A stretch of DNA of 64,000 nucleotides from Terrimesophilobacter mesophilus (GTDB taxonomy: Bacteria > Actinomycetota > Actinomycetes > Actinomycetales > Microbacteriaceae). The notes below the pieces were generated by a model. That model was not told the DNA's origin, made no database searches, and worked only from the letters and a program-made list of their open reading frames with translations. The stretch spans positions 930,001 to 994,000 of the forward strand of contig NZ_JACHBP010000001.1 in the NCBI RefSeq assembly GCF_014200375.1. The letters are read 5' to 3'. Shown here one piece after another: positions 35,567 through 44,529 of the stretch. How positions within the stretch are numbered: position 1 is the stretch's first letter; each line of letters begins with the position of its first letter. The translations under genes were made by a program, and so were the position numbers.

Positions 35567-35944
35567 ATGAGACGGGCGACCGCCGCAGGTGCAGCCCTGC
35601 TGCTCCTTGCCGGTGCGCTCAGCGGGTGCGCCCCTTCCGGCCAGCAGCTCGACGCGGGTTCCGCAAGGCAGTTACAGGCCTCCGTACTCGCCGTAACGAC
35701 AGCAGCCGCCGCAGGGGACTACTCCGAGGCGATCGCCGCTCTCGATACGCTCGAGGAGCAGTTGACGGAGGGGACGGCATCCGGTGCCATCGACTCAGGC
35801 CGCAGCGCACGCATCCAGGCGTCGATCGACCTCGTGCGGGCGGACCTGGCCGCCGCTGAGCCGCAACCCAGCCCCACGCCGGACAAGCCGGGCAAAACGG
35901 ATCCCGGGCCGAAGAAGGGCCCTCCCGGCAAGGACAAGCCGTAG
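35567..35944 (+). CDS. Small lipoprotein, unknown function
   Basis: 125 aa from ATG 35567. RRATAAGAALLLLAGALSGC is a lipoprotein signal with the cysteine at position 21. The mature part is helical (QLQASVLAVTTAAAAGDYSE; LDTLEEQLTEGTASGAID) and ends in a Pro/Lys/Gly-rich tail (PSPTPDKPGKTDPGPKKG). An in-frame ATG at 35492 that overlaps the kinase stop would add 25 residues encoded by the tandem repeats; I prefer 35567 because AGGAGGG is just upstream and the signal peptide is then normal. It may work with the preceding kinase; the function is unknown. Confidence 0.8.
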   Translation: MRRATAAGAALLLLAGALSGCAPSGQQLDAGSARQLQASVLAVTTAAAAGDYSEAIAALDTLEEQLTEGTASGAIDSGRSARIQASIDLVRADLAAAEPQPSPTPDKPGKTDPGPKKGPPGKDKP

Positions 35945-35980
35945 CGCGGTCCCGATCCTCCGGCAGGAGAGAATGGTGAC

Positions 35981-36841
35981 ATGGTTCTTCCCACCACAGG
36001 CACCGTCGTCAGTTACCCGACCGGCTCGACAGAGGGCACCGGAACAGTCCTGCACGTCGAGCCCGTCGGCGAGCGATTCGCCGTGCTGCTGGATGTCACA
36101 CCGTGCCACCCGGTCGATGCGGGGTGGCCTGACCAGGGCGCCGACCGCGCGACGCTCACCTGGAACGGCGGTTCCGCGGAGGTCGTGGACTGTGTCGTGG
36201 CGGCGACCGACGGCTCAGCGCTTCACCTCGGCCGCGACATCCCGGTGCGCAAGGGGACCGAGGGGTGGACCTTCGTCGTCGCCCACCTCGTCACCGAAGC
36301 CCCTCCGGTCGGCATCGTCGTCACGGTGGAGGTGGACGAGAAGTACCGCAAGGCGATCTCGCTCGGCCACACCGGATGCCACCTCGCGTCCCTCGCCCTG
36401 AACCGGGCCATGGCCGAGCGCTGGTCGAAGGAGGTCTCCCTCGACGCTCTCGGCTCGCCGAACTTCGACGCGGAGGCCAACGACGCGTCGCGCATCCTCG
36501 AACGCGGTTCCCTCGACACCTATCGGCTCGGCAAGTCCCTGCGCAAGAAGGGCTTCCGCGCGGATGGCCTCGGGGACGACCTCCCGGGGATCGAGGATGC
36601 CGTCAACGGCGAACTCGACGCCTGGATCTCGGAGGATGCGCCCGTTCGCATCGACTGCGACGGCGAGAGGCTCACCGACCGCCGGTCCTGGGTGTGCGAC
36701 CTTGCCGACGGTGAAGCGCGCATTTCCTGCGGCGGCACCCATGCCACGCGGCTCGGCGAGCTGAAGTCGCTGCGGGCGACGCTCACCCTCGACGATGTCG
36801 ATGGGACACCGGTCCTGACGATGCGCACCGCCCAGGCCTGA
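35981..36841 (+). CDS. AlaX-like aminoacyl-tRNA editing protein
   Basis: 286 aa. LGHTGCHLASLALNRAM provides the HxxxH zinc pair and SCGGTHATRLGEL the CxxxH pair; these are the four zinc ligands of the AlaRS editing domain and free-standing AlaX proteins, which deacylate mischarged tRNA-Ala (Ser or Gly). The N-terminal beta-barrel (GTVLHVEPVGERFAVLLDVTPCHPVDAGWPDQ) also matches, although the HPxGGGQ wording is loosened. GAGAAT stands six bases before the ATG. It is annotated elsewhere as a metal-dependent hydrolase; editing activity is inferred. Confidence 0.8.
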   Translation: MVLPTTGTVVSYPTGSTEGTGTVLHVEPVGERFAVLLDVTPCHPVDAGWPDQGADRATLTWNGGSAEVVDCVVAATDGSALHLGRDIPVRKGTEGWTFVVAHLVTEAPPVGIVVTVEVDEKYRKAISLGHTGCHLASLALNRAMAERWSKEVSLDALGSPNFDAEANDASRILERGSLDTYRLGKSLRKKGFRADGLGDDLPGIEDAVNGELDAWISEDAPVRIDCDGERLTDRRSWVCDLADGEARISCGGTHATRLGELKSLRATLTLDDVDGTPVLTMRTAQA

Positions 36842-36861
36842 CCGGCGCGCGAGGCCCGCGA

Positions 36862-37677
36862 TCAAGGCGTGCCGGAACCCCAGGTGAACTCCGGCGGCCG
36901 CTTGCCGAGGAACGCCGCGACGCCGATCGCCCTGTCCCCGGATGGCGTGGCCAGCCAGCGCGCGACGGCCTCGGCGACACCGTCCCCGCCCGCCGCGACG
37001 GCATCCACGATCTCTTTCGTCGCCCGGATCGAGAACTGGGACCGGCTCACGATGAGGGAGGCGAACGCACCCACCGCATCCCAGAACCCCTCAGCCGGCA
37101 GGACCTTCGTCACGAGCCCCCAGGCCGCCGCGGTCTGCGGCGAGACGAGTTCGCCGGAGAACAGGAGGTGCTTCGCGACCGCCGGGCCGGCGATCGCGAC
37201 GAGCCGCTCGATCCCGGAACGCGGGTAGACGATGCCGAGGCGGGATGGTGTGACACCGAACGTCGAGCGATCGGAGCAGATGCGCAGGTCGCACGCCCCT
37301 GCGAGCTCCCATCCGCCCCCGACGCAGTGCCCGTCGATCGCGGCGATCGTAGGCTTCGGGAACGCGGCGAGGGCATCCTCGGCCTCCGTCATCACTCCGC
37401 CGTCGGACTCGCCCGTGAGGATCGCGTCGAGGTCGCCGATGTCGGCCCCCGCGGAGAAGTCCGCGCCCGCACCGCGTACGACGAGCACGGTCACCCCGGG
37501 GTCGTCGGCGAGCTCGGCGAGAACCGGTGCGAACTGCGCCCACATCGCGGCCGTGAGCGCATTGCGCTTGCCTGCGTGGTCGATCGTGATCGTCGCGATA
37601 TCGCCCGACCGTGAGACCGTGAGCCTGCCGCCCGCACTGTCCGCCTTCTGGTCCGGTTCGGTGTTCGCGGCAACCAC
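36862..37677 (-). CDS. Enoyl-CoA hydratase/isomerase family protein
   Basis: 271 aa crotonase-fold protein. HAGKRNALTAAMW is the first CoA-binding segment, GADFSAGADIGDLDAI is the oxyanion-hole motif, and AIDGHCVGGGWELAGACDLRI is the second. The GTG start at 37677 is one base past the stop of the CoA-transferase; the in-frame upstream extension is not credible. Last gene of the seven-gene acyl-CoA operon. Its exact substrate is unknown and it need not be the methacrylyl-CoA hydratase, as another crotonase is at 40445. Confidence 0.9.
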   Translation of the reverse strand: MVAANTEPDQKADSAGGRLTVSRSGDIATITIDHAGKRNALTAAMWAQFAPVLAELADDPGVTVLVVRGAGADFSAGADIGDLDAILTGESDGGVMTEAEDALAAFPKPTIAAIDGHCVGGGWELAGACDLRICSDRSTFGVTPSRLGIVYPRSGIERLVAIAGPAVAKHLLFSGELVSPQTAAAWGLVTKVLPAEGFWDAVGAFASLIVSRSQFSIRATKEIVDAVAAGGDGVAEAVARWLATPSGDRAIGVAAFLGKRPPEFTWGSGTP

Positions 37678-37678
37678 G

Positions 37679-38908
37679 TCACGCCCCCGAGTCTTCGCGG
37701 GCGGAGACCACACCTGCATCCACGAGGCCCTGCACCTGGGCATCGGTGAGTCCGAGCTCCTCGAGGACGGCGCGCGTGTCCTCGCCGAGAGCGGGCGGTG
37801 CCTTGCGGATGCGCGGTGCGGCGCCGTCGATCGAGATGGGTCCCCGCAGCAGCGGCAGGTCGCTGCCATCCGCGCGGGTCACATGCTGGACCATGTCGAG
37901 GTGCTTGACCTGGGCATCCTCGAACACCTGCCCGAAGGTGTAGATCGGGCCGGTCGGGATGCGCGCCGCGCGGAACAACTCGACCCACTCGATGCCCTGC
38001 CGTGCCACCAGCAGCGCCTCCAGCCGATCCTTCAGTTGTCCGCGGTGCGCCGTGCGGAGCTTGCCGGTGGCCAGCTGCGGATCCTCGGCGAGCGACGCGT
38101 CGCCGACGAGCCCGCAGAGGTCGCGCCACTGCTTCTCATTGCCGACCGCGATGATGATCGGGATGTCCGCGGTCGCGAACACCCCGTATGGTGCGAGCAC
38201 CGGGTGATCGTTGCCCTGCGGCTCCGGCACGACACCCGTGCTGAGGAAGCGCTGCCCCTGGAACACCGAGATCGCGAGCGCGGCCTCGAGCAGCGACGTG
38301 GCGACCGTGTGCCCGCGGCCGGTGCGCTCCCGGTCGAGGAGGGATGCGAGGATGCCGACCGTGGTGAACAGACCGGAAAAGATGTCGATCACCGGGATGC
38401 CGACGCGATACAGGTTGTCCGCATCCTTGCCGGTCACCGACATGAGGCCCGACATCCCCTGCGCCACCTGGTCGAGCCCGGCGGTCTGGCTGAGCGGCCC
38501 GGTCGCTCCGAAGCCGCTCACCGAGGCGACGACGAGTCCCGGCTTCTCGGCGAGCAGGGCATCCGGGTCGAGCCCGAGGTCGGCCATGACGCCGGGGCGG
38601 AAGTTCTCGATCACGACATCCGAGGCGAGCGCCATGCGCTTCAGCAGCGCCCGACCCTCCTCGCTGTAGAAGTCGACGGCGATCGAGGACTTCCCGCGGT
38701 TCGTGGAGTCGTAGTACAGGCTGTGGTCGCCGTCGAACGGCGGCCATCCGCGCGTGGAGTCACCGCCCTTGATCGACTCGACCTTCGTGATCGTCGCCCC
38801 GAGGTCGGAGAGGATCGCGGTCGCATACGGCCCCGCGAGAGCGCGGGTCAGATCGAGCACGGTGATCCCGGCGAGGGGAAGCGCCGACTCTGTCGCGTCG
38901 TGGGGCAC
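37679..38908 (-). CDS. CaiB/BaiF family (class III) CoA-transferase
   Basis: 409 aa. ITVLDLTRALAGPYATAILSDLGATITKVE is the family N-terminus. SIAVDFYSEEGRALLKRMA and VVIENFRPGVMADLGL follow, the latter the usual core. These enzymes move CoA between acyl and free acids through an aspartyl-CoA intermediate. GTG at 38908 begins two bases after the aldehyde dehydrogenase stop. Within the operon it could activate an acid such as 3-hydroxyisobutyrate or supply CoA to the branched-chain pathway; substrates are not readable from sequence. Confidence 0.92.
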   Translation of the reverse strand: MPHDATESALPLAGITVLDLTRALAGPYATAILSDLGATITKVESIKGGDSTRGWPPFDGDHSLYYDSTNRGKSSIAVDFYSEEGRALLKRMALASDVVIENFRPGVMADLGLDPDALLAEKPGLVVASVSGFGATGPLSQTAGLDQVAQGMSGLMSVTGKDADNLYRVGIPVIDIFSGLFTTVGILASLLDRERTGRGHTVATSLLEAALAISVFQGQRFLSTGVVPEPQGNDHPVLAPYGVFATADIPIIIAVGNEKQWRDLCGLVGDASLAEDPQLATGKLRTAHRGQLKDRLEALLVARQGIEWVELFRAARIPTGPIYTFGQVFEDAQVKHLDMVQHVTRADGSDLPLLRGPISIDGAAPRIRKAPPALGEDTRAVLEELGLTDAQVQGLVDAGVVSAREDSGA

Positions 38909-38910
38909 GG

Positions 38911-40437
38911 TCAGGCCCGCAGCCGCACGTTGACCTGCTTGATCTGGGTGAAGCCCTCGAGCATCCCCTCGAGGGATGCCTCGCGCCCCATACCGGACTG
39001 CTTGTAGCCGCCGTACGACTGTCCGGCGACCTGTCCTCCACCCTGGTTCACCTGCACCCAACCGGCTTCGAGACGGTGGGCGGTATTGAGCGCGTTGTCG
39101 AGGTTGTGGCTCCAGACGAACGCGGCGAGACCGTAGTGGGAATCGTTGGCCATGCGCACGACGTCGTCGACATCCTTCCACGGGATGGCGACGAGCACCG
39201 GGCCGAAGATCTCCTCGCGCGCGAGGCGGAAATCGTTCCTGCCGCCCGAGAAGATCGTGGGCAGGTGGTAGTACCCCTCGGTGAGCGGGCCGTCGCTGGG
39301 GGCAGTGCCTCCGAGCGCAACGGTCATCTCCTTGTTCTCGCGGCCCTCGACGAGGTACCCGTCGATGGCATCGAACTGCTTCTGGTTGATGACGGCGCCC
39401 ATGTCGGATGCCTCATCCAGCGGGTCGCCCACCGTGAGCGATCCGAGCTTGTCGACGAGAGAGCCGAGAACCTCGTCGTAGATGTCCTCGTGCAGGAACA
39501 GACGGGACCCTGCAGTGCAGCTCTGGCCCTGACGGGTGAACCGGCTCGCGAGCAGCAGGCCGTCGAGGAGCTGGTCGTCCACGCCGTCCGGGAACACGAT
39601 GTTCGGGTTCTTGCCGCCGAGCTCGAGCGACATGTGGGCGAGGCGCTGCCCGGCCTGCCGCGCAACCGTACGGCCGACCTCCGTCGACCCGGTGAAGGAG
39701 ACCTTGTCGACGTCCGGATGGTCGGCGAGGGCCGATCCGATGAGGCTCCCGCGCCCGGTGAGGGCGTTCAGGACGCCCTTCGGCAGGAACTGGTTGCAGA
39801 CGGCGGCGAGCAGGAGGATCGTGAGCGGAGCGTCATCCGCCGCCTTCAGCACGACGGTGTTCCCCGCGGCGAGCGCTGCTGGGACCTTGAACCCGGCGAT
39901 CATGAGCGGGGAGTTCCACGGGAGGATCGCGGCGACGACGCCGAGGGGCTCACGGCGCGTGTATTGCAGCTGGTTGTCGCCGGCCGGCAGCGTGACACCC
40001 TTGACCTCGCCCGCGACTCCGGCGAAGTAGCGGAACAGTGAGACGAGCGATGTGACCTCCGGCCGCGCCTGCGTGCGCAGCGCGTTGCCGGTGTCGAGCG
40101 AGGTGAGTCGCGCGAAATCGTCCGCGCGCGCCTCGATCTCATCGGCGATCTGAAGGAGGGCGCGGGCCCTCTCGGAGAAGTGCGTCGACCGCCAGGCCGG
40201 GAACGCCGCCTTCGCTGCGGCGACCGCGAGGTTGACATCCTCCACGCCGGATGCGGGAACGCGCGTGATGACCGTCCCTCGACGCGCAGGGTTCTGCACG
40301 TCACGCCACTCGCCCGTGACCGACGCGACCGGTTCTCCGTTGATCCACATGGGCTGGTCGGGGCCCGTGAAGGTTGAGTGAGTGTCAACGGCGCCGCTCT
40401 GCACGAATTCCATGCTGTGCGCCACTTCCTTTGCCAT
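38911..40437 (-). CDS. Aldehyde dehydrogenase
   Basis: 508 aa NAD(P)-dependent ALDH. VAAILPWNSPLMIAGFKVP binds the cofactor, LELGGKNPNIVF holds the general-base glutamate and GQSCTAGSRLFLHE the catalytic cysteine. The sequence is closer to betaine/phenylacetaldehyde-type ALDHs than to methylmalonate-semialdehyde dehydrogenase MmsA, which normally has GQRCMA at the active site. In this operon it occupies the place where MmsA would be expected after 3-hydroxyisobutyrate dehydrogenase. Confidence 0.93.
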   Translation of the reverse strand: MAKEVAHSMEFVQSGAVDTHSTFTGPDQPMWINGEPVASVTGEWRDVQNPARRGTVITRVPASGVEDVNLAVAAAKAAFPAWRSTHFSERARALLQIADEIEARADDFARLTSLDTGNALRTQARPEVTSLVSLFRYFAGVAGEVKGVTLPAGDNQLQYTRREPLGVVAAILPWNSPLMIAGFKVPAALAAGNTVVLKAADDAPLTILLLAAVCNQFLPKGVLNALTGRGSLIGSALADHPDVDKVSFTGSTEVGRTVARQAGQRLAHMSLELGGKNPNIVFPDGVDDQLLDGLLLASRFTRQGQSCTAGSRLFLHEDIYDEVLGSLVDKLGSLTVGDPLDEASDMGAVINQKQFDAIDGYLVEGRENKEMTVALGGTAPSDGPLTEGYYHLPTIFSGGRNDFRLAREEIFGPVLVAIPWKDVDDVVRMANDSHYGLAAFVWSHNLDNALNTAHRLEAGWVQVNQGGGQVAGQSYGGYKQSGMGREASLEGMLEGFTQIKQVNVRLRA

Positions 40438-40444
40438 CGTCGTC

Positions 40445-41221
40445 CTATCGATTCTTGAATTCGGGATCGCGCTTCTCGACGAACGCGCTCATCCCCTCTT
40501 TCTGGTCCTCCGTCGCGAAGGTCGCATGGAAGACGCGCCGCTCGAACCGGATGCCGCTCTCCAGCATCGTCTCGTACGCCGCGTTCACGACTTCTTTCGC
40601 CATCATCGTGATCGGAAGTGACAGTGATCCAATCGTAGCCGCGGTGGACATCGCCTCATCGAGCACGGCGTCGGCGGGCACGACGCGGGAGACGAGTCCT
40701 GCGCGCTCCGCCTCCACGGCATCCATGGTGCGGCCGGTCAGGATGAGGTCCATCGCCCTGGCCTTCCCGATCGCCCGGGTGAGGCGCTGCGAGCCTCCCA
40801 TTCCCGGGATCACGCCCAGCTTGATCTCCGGCTGGCCGAACTTCGCGGTGTCTCCGGCGATGATGATGTCGCACATCATCGCGAGCTCACATCCTCCCCC
40901 GAGTGCGTAGCCGGAGACGGCGGCGATGATCGGGGTGCGCACGGCGGTGAACCTGCTCCAGCCGGAGAACCAGTCCGCCGCGTACATCTCCACGTAGTCG
41001 TTGTCGACCATTTCCTTGATGTCCGCCCCGGCCGCGAACGCCTTGCCGGCGCCGGTGATGACGATCGCGCCGATTCCGGTGTCCGCATCCAGGTCGGATG
41101 CTGCGGCCACGAGTTCCCGCATGAGCTCGAGATTCAGGGCGTTGAGCGCATCCGGCCGGTTGAGCGTGATGAGCCCGACCCGATCACGGCGTTCCACGGT
41201 GATGGTCTTCCAGTCGGTCAT
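40445..41221 (-). CDS. Enoyl-CoA hydratase
   Basis: 258 aa crotonase, the canonical length. [28 protein letters not shown] (oxyanion loop) and [21 protein letters not shown] are all present, and the two glutamates in [10 protein letters not shown]-flanking positions fit an active hydratase. The ATG overlaps the mmsB stop (ATGA). It is the best candidate in the operon for hydrating methacrylyl-CoA to 3-hydroxyisobutyryl-CoA. Confidence 0.93.
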   Translation of the reverse strand: MTDWKTITVERRDRVGLITLNRPDALNALNLELMRELVAAASDLDADTGIGAIVITGAGKAFAAGADIKEMVDNDYVEMYAADWFSGWSRFTAVRTPIIAAVSGYALGGGCELAMMCDIIIAGDTAKFGQPEIKLGVIPGMGGSQRLTRAIGKARAMDLILTGRTMDAVEAERAGLVSRVVPADAVLDEAMSTAATIGSLSLPITMMAKEVVNAAYETMLESGIRFERRVFHATFATEDQKEGMSAFVEKRDPEFKNR

Positions 41222-42129
41222 GCGGATGCCCCCTCCTTCACGTTTGCCGAGCGCTCGCGGATGGTGTTGATGATGGCTGAGAAGTCGAGACCAGCGCCCC
41301 CCTCGTCCGCGAAGTGGCGGTAGAGGTCGGCGGCGAGCGTTCCCATGCGCGCATCCGTACCCGTCGACTCGAGGGCCGCGAGGGCGAGGCCGAGATCCTT
41401 CGCCATGAGCTGGCCCGCGAATCCGGGCTGGTAGTCGCGGTTTGCCGGGCTGTTCGGAACCGGGCCGGGCACAGGGCAGTTCGTGGTGAGCGCCCAGCAC
41501 TGGCCGGATGCCGTGGACGATACGTCGAAGAGCGCCTGGTTGCTGAGGCCCAGCTTCTCACCGAGCACGAACGCCTCGCTCACCGCAATCATCGAGACGC
41601 CGAGGATCATGTTGTTGCAGATCTTCGCCGCCTGGCCTGCGCCGGACCCGCCGCAGTGCACGACCCTGCCGCCCATGACCTGCAGGAGCGGCTCGGCCTC
41701 GGCGAAGTCGGAGTCCTCCGCACCGACCATGAAGGTGAGCGTTCCGGCCTCCGCACCCATGACCCCGCCGGAGACGGGGGCGTCCATGCCCCTGTGCCCG
41801 GCGGCGAGTGCGAGTTCTCGGGCCGCACGCGCGCTGTCCACATCGATCGTCGACGAGTCGATGAAGAGGGTTCCCGGTTTCGCGGCGGCGAGAAGCCCCC
41901 CGCCGTAGACGTCGATGACCTGCTGGCCGTGCAGGAGCATCGTGATGACGATGTCCGCGTCCGCCGCCGCCGCAGGCCCGCTCGCCGCGACGGTGACCCC
42001 GTTGCCGCGGGCGGCATCCAGCGCCGGCGGCGCGACATCGAAACCGATGACCGTGTGCCCGGCCTTCACGAGGTTCGCGGCCATCGGGCCGCCCATGTGT
42101 CCGAGGCCGATGAAGGCGACTGTCGTCAT
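41218..42129 (-). CDS. mmsB: 3-hydroxyisobutyrate dehydrogenase MmsB
   Basis: 303 aa. [20 protein letters not shown] binds [24 protein letters not shown] is the substrate loop, and [20 protein letters not shown] holds the catalytic lysine. It oxidises 3-hydroxyisobutyrate to methylmalonate semialdehyde in valine degradation. It begins three bases after the 3-hydroxyisobutyryl-CoA hydrolase stop. Confidence 0.95.
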   Translation of the reverse strand: MTTVAFIGLGHMGGPMAANLVKAGHTVIGFDVAPPALDAARGNGVTVAASGPAAAADADIVITMLLHGQQVIDVYGGGLLAAAKPGTLFIDSSTIDVDSARAARELALAAGHRGMDAPVSGGVMGAEAGTLTFMVGAEDSDFAEAEPLLQVMGGRVVHCGGSGAGQAAKICNNMILGVSMIAVSEAFVLGEKLGLSNQALFDVSSTASGQCWALTTNCPVPGPVPNSPANRDYQPGFAGQLMAKDLGLALAALESTGTDARMGTLAADLYRHFADEGGAGLDFSAIINTIRERSANVKEGASA

Positions 42130-42132
42130 GAT

Positions 42133-43194
42133 CTACTCCTGTCCTGCGCGGGCCGAGAGCCCGAGTTCTTCTGCTCCGCGGTCTGCGAAGTAGACGTCGA
42201 TGTCGGAACGCGACACCTCGGAGAGGCTCGCAGGATTCCAGCGCGGCATCCGATCCTTGTCGATGACCTGCGCCCGGATGCCCTCGATGAGCTCTGTGCC
42301 GGCCAGGAACGTCGTAGAGACGCGGTAGTCCTGGTCGAGCACGTTCTCGAGCGATGACATCCGGCCCGCGCGCCTCACCGCCTCGAGGGTCACGCTCACG
42401 CCGGTCGGCGACTTCGTGAGGATGACGGATGCCGCTGCGCGCGCATCCGGGTTCGTCGACGCCGACAACCGCTCGACGATCGACACCGGGTCGTCCGCCG
42501 AGTAGCAGTCGTCGATCCACTGTCGCTGCGCGAGAAGGGCGGATGCCGGGGGCTCCGTTGCGACCGCCGCGATCGCACTCGCCGCGGGCGTGGTCTCGAG
42601 CGCCGTCGCGAGTGCCGGGAGCCAGTCGGAGGGAACGTAATGATCGGCGAACCCGAGCGCGACGGCATCCGCCCCTGAGCCCATCCCGCCGGTGAGCCCC
42701 AGGTGAGTACCGAGTTCTCCCGGCGCGCGGGAAAGGAGCCATGCGCCGCCGACATCCGGGGCGAATCCGATGCCGACCTCCGGCATTCCGAAGCGCGTGC
42801 GCTCGGTGACGATGCGGGCGTTGCCGTGCGCGGACACGCCGATGCCGCCACCCAGCACGACCCCGTCCATGACCGCGACGTAGGGCTTCGGATAGCGCGC
42901 GATGCGGGCGTTGAGCCGGTATTCGTCCCGCCAGAACGCTCGGCTGCCATCTCCCCCGGCGAGCGCGTCGTGGTACATGCCGACGATGTCGCCGCCTGCG
43001 CACAGGCCGCGCTCCCCTGCGCCCGTGAGAAGCACCGTCTCCACGGAGTCGTCGTGCTCCCATTCGTCCAGCGCACGCGAGATCGTCAGGACCATGGTCC
43101 GGGTGAGGGCGTTCATCACCTGCGGTCGATTGAGCACGAGGTGTCCGAGTGCGCCTCGAACCTCGACAAGGACTTCGTCGTCCGCGTGCTCCAT
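42133..43194 (-). CDS. 3-hydroxyisobutyryl-CoA hydrolase (HIBCH-like)
   Basis: 353 aa, the length of HIBCH proteins rather than of hydratases. GLCAGGDIVGMYHDAL is the hydrolase-specific oxyanion region, VAVMDGVVLGGGIGVSAHGNARI and TRFGMPEVGIGFAPDVGG (with the conserved E and D) follow. It releases 3-hydroxyisobutyrate from its CoA ester. ATG at 43194 is chosen because GGAGG lies just upstream; an in-frame TTG 15 bases earlier would place the ribosome site inside the gene. Confidence 0.93.
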   Translation of the reverse strand: MEHADDEVLVEVRGALGHLVLNRPQVMNALTRTMVLTISRALDEWEHDDSVETVLLTGAGERGLCAGGDIVGMYHDALAGGDGSRAFWRDEYRLNARIARYPKPYVAVMDGVVLGGGIGVSAHGNARIVTERTRFGMPEVGIGFAPDVGGAWLLSRAPGELGTHLGLTGGMGSGADAVALGFADHYVPSDWLPALATALETTPAASAIAAVATEPPASALLAQRQWIDDCYSADDPVSIVERLSASTNPDARAAASVILTKSPTGVSVTLEAVRRAGRMSSLENVLDQDYRVSTTFLAGTELIEGIRAQVIDKDRMPRWNPASLSEVSRSDIDVYFADRGAEELGLSARAGQE

Positions 43195-43254
43195 CACTCC
43201 TCCGGTCAACTCATGGGAGACATCCGTTGGTCCGCTTCGCCAGCGCCCAACGAG

Positions 43255-44391
43255 TCAGCGGCCGACGAGACTGCGACCCACGATGAGCCGCATGATCTCG
43301 TTCGTCCCCTCCAGGATCTGGTGCACCCGAAGGTCGCGAACGATGCGTTCGAGGCCGTACTCCGTGAGATAACCGTATCCCCCGTGCAATTGGATGGCAC
43401 TGTTGGCGACCGCGAAGCCCGCGTCGGTCGCCACCCGCTTGGCCATCGCGCAGAGGCGAACCTTGTCGGCATCGTCGCTGTCGAGAGCGTTCGCCGCGCG
43501 CGCCAGCAGTGTGCGCGCCGACTCGAGCTGCGTGTCCATGTCGGCGAGCTCGAAGAGGATCGACTGCTGGGCGACGAGCGGTTTGCCGAACGCGACCCTG
43601 GTCTTCACATACTCGACGGCCTGGTCGAGCGCGGCCTGGCCACCGCCGATCGAGCATGCTCCGATGTTCAGGCGGCCGCCGTTGAGCCCGTTCATCGCGA
43701 TGCCGAAGCCGTCGCCCTCTTCGGCGAGTCGGTTCGCGACGGGAACCCGGACATCCTCGAACACCACGGCGCGCGTCGGCTGCGCGTGCCAGCCCATCTT
43801 CTTCTCCGGTGGGCCGAAGGAGAGGCCCGGCGTGCCATCCGGGACGAGGATGGCCGTCACCCCGCCGCTTCCGGTGTCGGCTGTGCGCGTCATGACGACG
43901 TAGATGGCCGACGTGCCCGCGCCGGAGATGAACTGTTTCGTGCCGTTGATGACGTAGTCGTCACCATCGCGTACGGCGCGCGTGCTGAGCGCAGCGGCAT
44001 CCGACCCTGCGCCGGGCTCGGTGAGGCAGTAGCTGCCTAGCCGTTCCATCGTGGCGAGGGAGGGAATCCATTCCTCGCGCTGGGCTGGGGTGCCGTAGGC
44101 GTCGATCATCCAGGCGACCATGTTGTGGATGGAGATGTACGCGGCGATCGTCGGGTCGCCCTTCGCGAGCTCCTCGAAGATGAGAATGGCGTCGGCTCGG
44201 CTGAGACCGGCACCGCCGAACTCCTCGCGCGAGTACATCGCACCCATGCCGAGTTCGCCGGCCTTCCTCAGCACCTCGACGGGGAAGTGATGGGTCTCGT
44301 CCCACTCCGCGGCCTTCGGGGCGAGGGACTCGGTCGAGAACTGCCGAACCATGTCGACCAGGGCCTGTTGGTCTTCGCTGATGGGGTACAC
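43255..44391 (-). CDS. Acyl-CoA dehydrogenase (isobutyryl-CoA type)
   Basis: 378 aa FAD enzyme. CLTEPGAGSDAAAL and FISGAGTSAIYVV bind FAD and substrate; LHGGYGYLTEYGLERIVRDLR and HQILEGTNEIMRLIVGRSL include the catalytic base region (ILEGTNE). Electrons go to ETF, whose genes are divergently encoded 139 bases away. It is the first gene of the operon, and its substrate is inferred to be isobutyryl-CoA from the HIBCH/MmsB neighbours. Confidence 0.93.
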   Translation of the reverse strand: MYPISEDQQALVDMVRQFSTESLAPKAAEWDETHHFPVEVLRKAGELGMGAMYSREEFGGAGLSRADAILIFEELAKGDPTIAAYISIHNMVAWMIDAYGTPAQREEWIPSLATMERLGSYCLTEPGAGSDAAALSTRAVRDGDDYVINGTKQFISGAGTSAIYVVMTRTADTGSGGVTAILVPDGTPGLSFGPPEKKMGWHAQPTRAVVFEDVRVPVANRLAEEGDGFGIAMNGLNGGRLNIGACSIGGGQAALDQAVEYVKTRVAFGKPLVAQQSILFELADMDTQLESARTLLARAANALDSDDADKVRLCAMAKRVATDAGFAVANSAIQLHGGYGYLTEYGLERIVRDLRVHQILEGTNEIMRLIVGRSLVGR

Positions 44392-44446
44392 GCAGAAACC
44401 TCTCGTCGCCGGGATGCGGAGAGCACGCTTCCGGCATCGTACAATT

Positions 44447-44464
44447 TAGTAGGACATCCAACTA
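44447..44464. promoter_or_regulatory. Palindromic operator between the valine operon and etfBA
   Basis: TAGTAGGACATCCAACTA, a near-perfect 18-bp palindrome of the form TAGTnGGAnnTCCnACTA. It is about 55 bases upstream of the acyl-CoA dehydrogenase ATG, next to TACGAT on the minus strand (44436-44441), a possible -10. The form suits a TetR- or similar dimeric acyl-CoA regulator, but no such gene is in the window. Confidence 0.55.
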
Positions 44465-44529
44465 TATCGCCTTGTGGATACCGTCAAGAGAATCGCAGCT
44501 CCAGTGCAAACAATGGTGGAATGGTAGGC

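Noticed and set aside
42703-44040. Long plus-strand open frame opposite the HIBCH and acyl-CoA dehydrogenase genes
   Set aside because: No recognisable motif and no ribosome site; antisense shadow of two well-supported enzymes.
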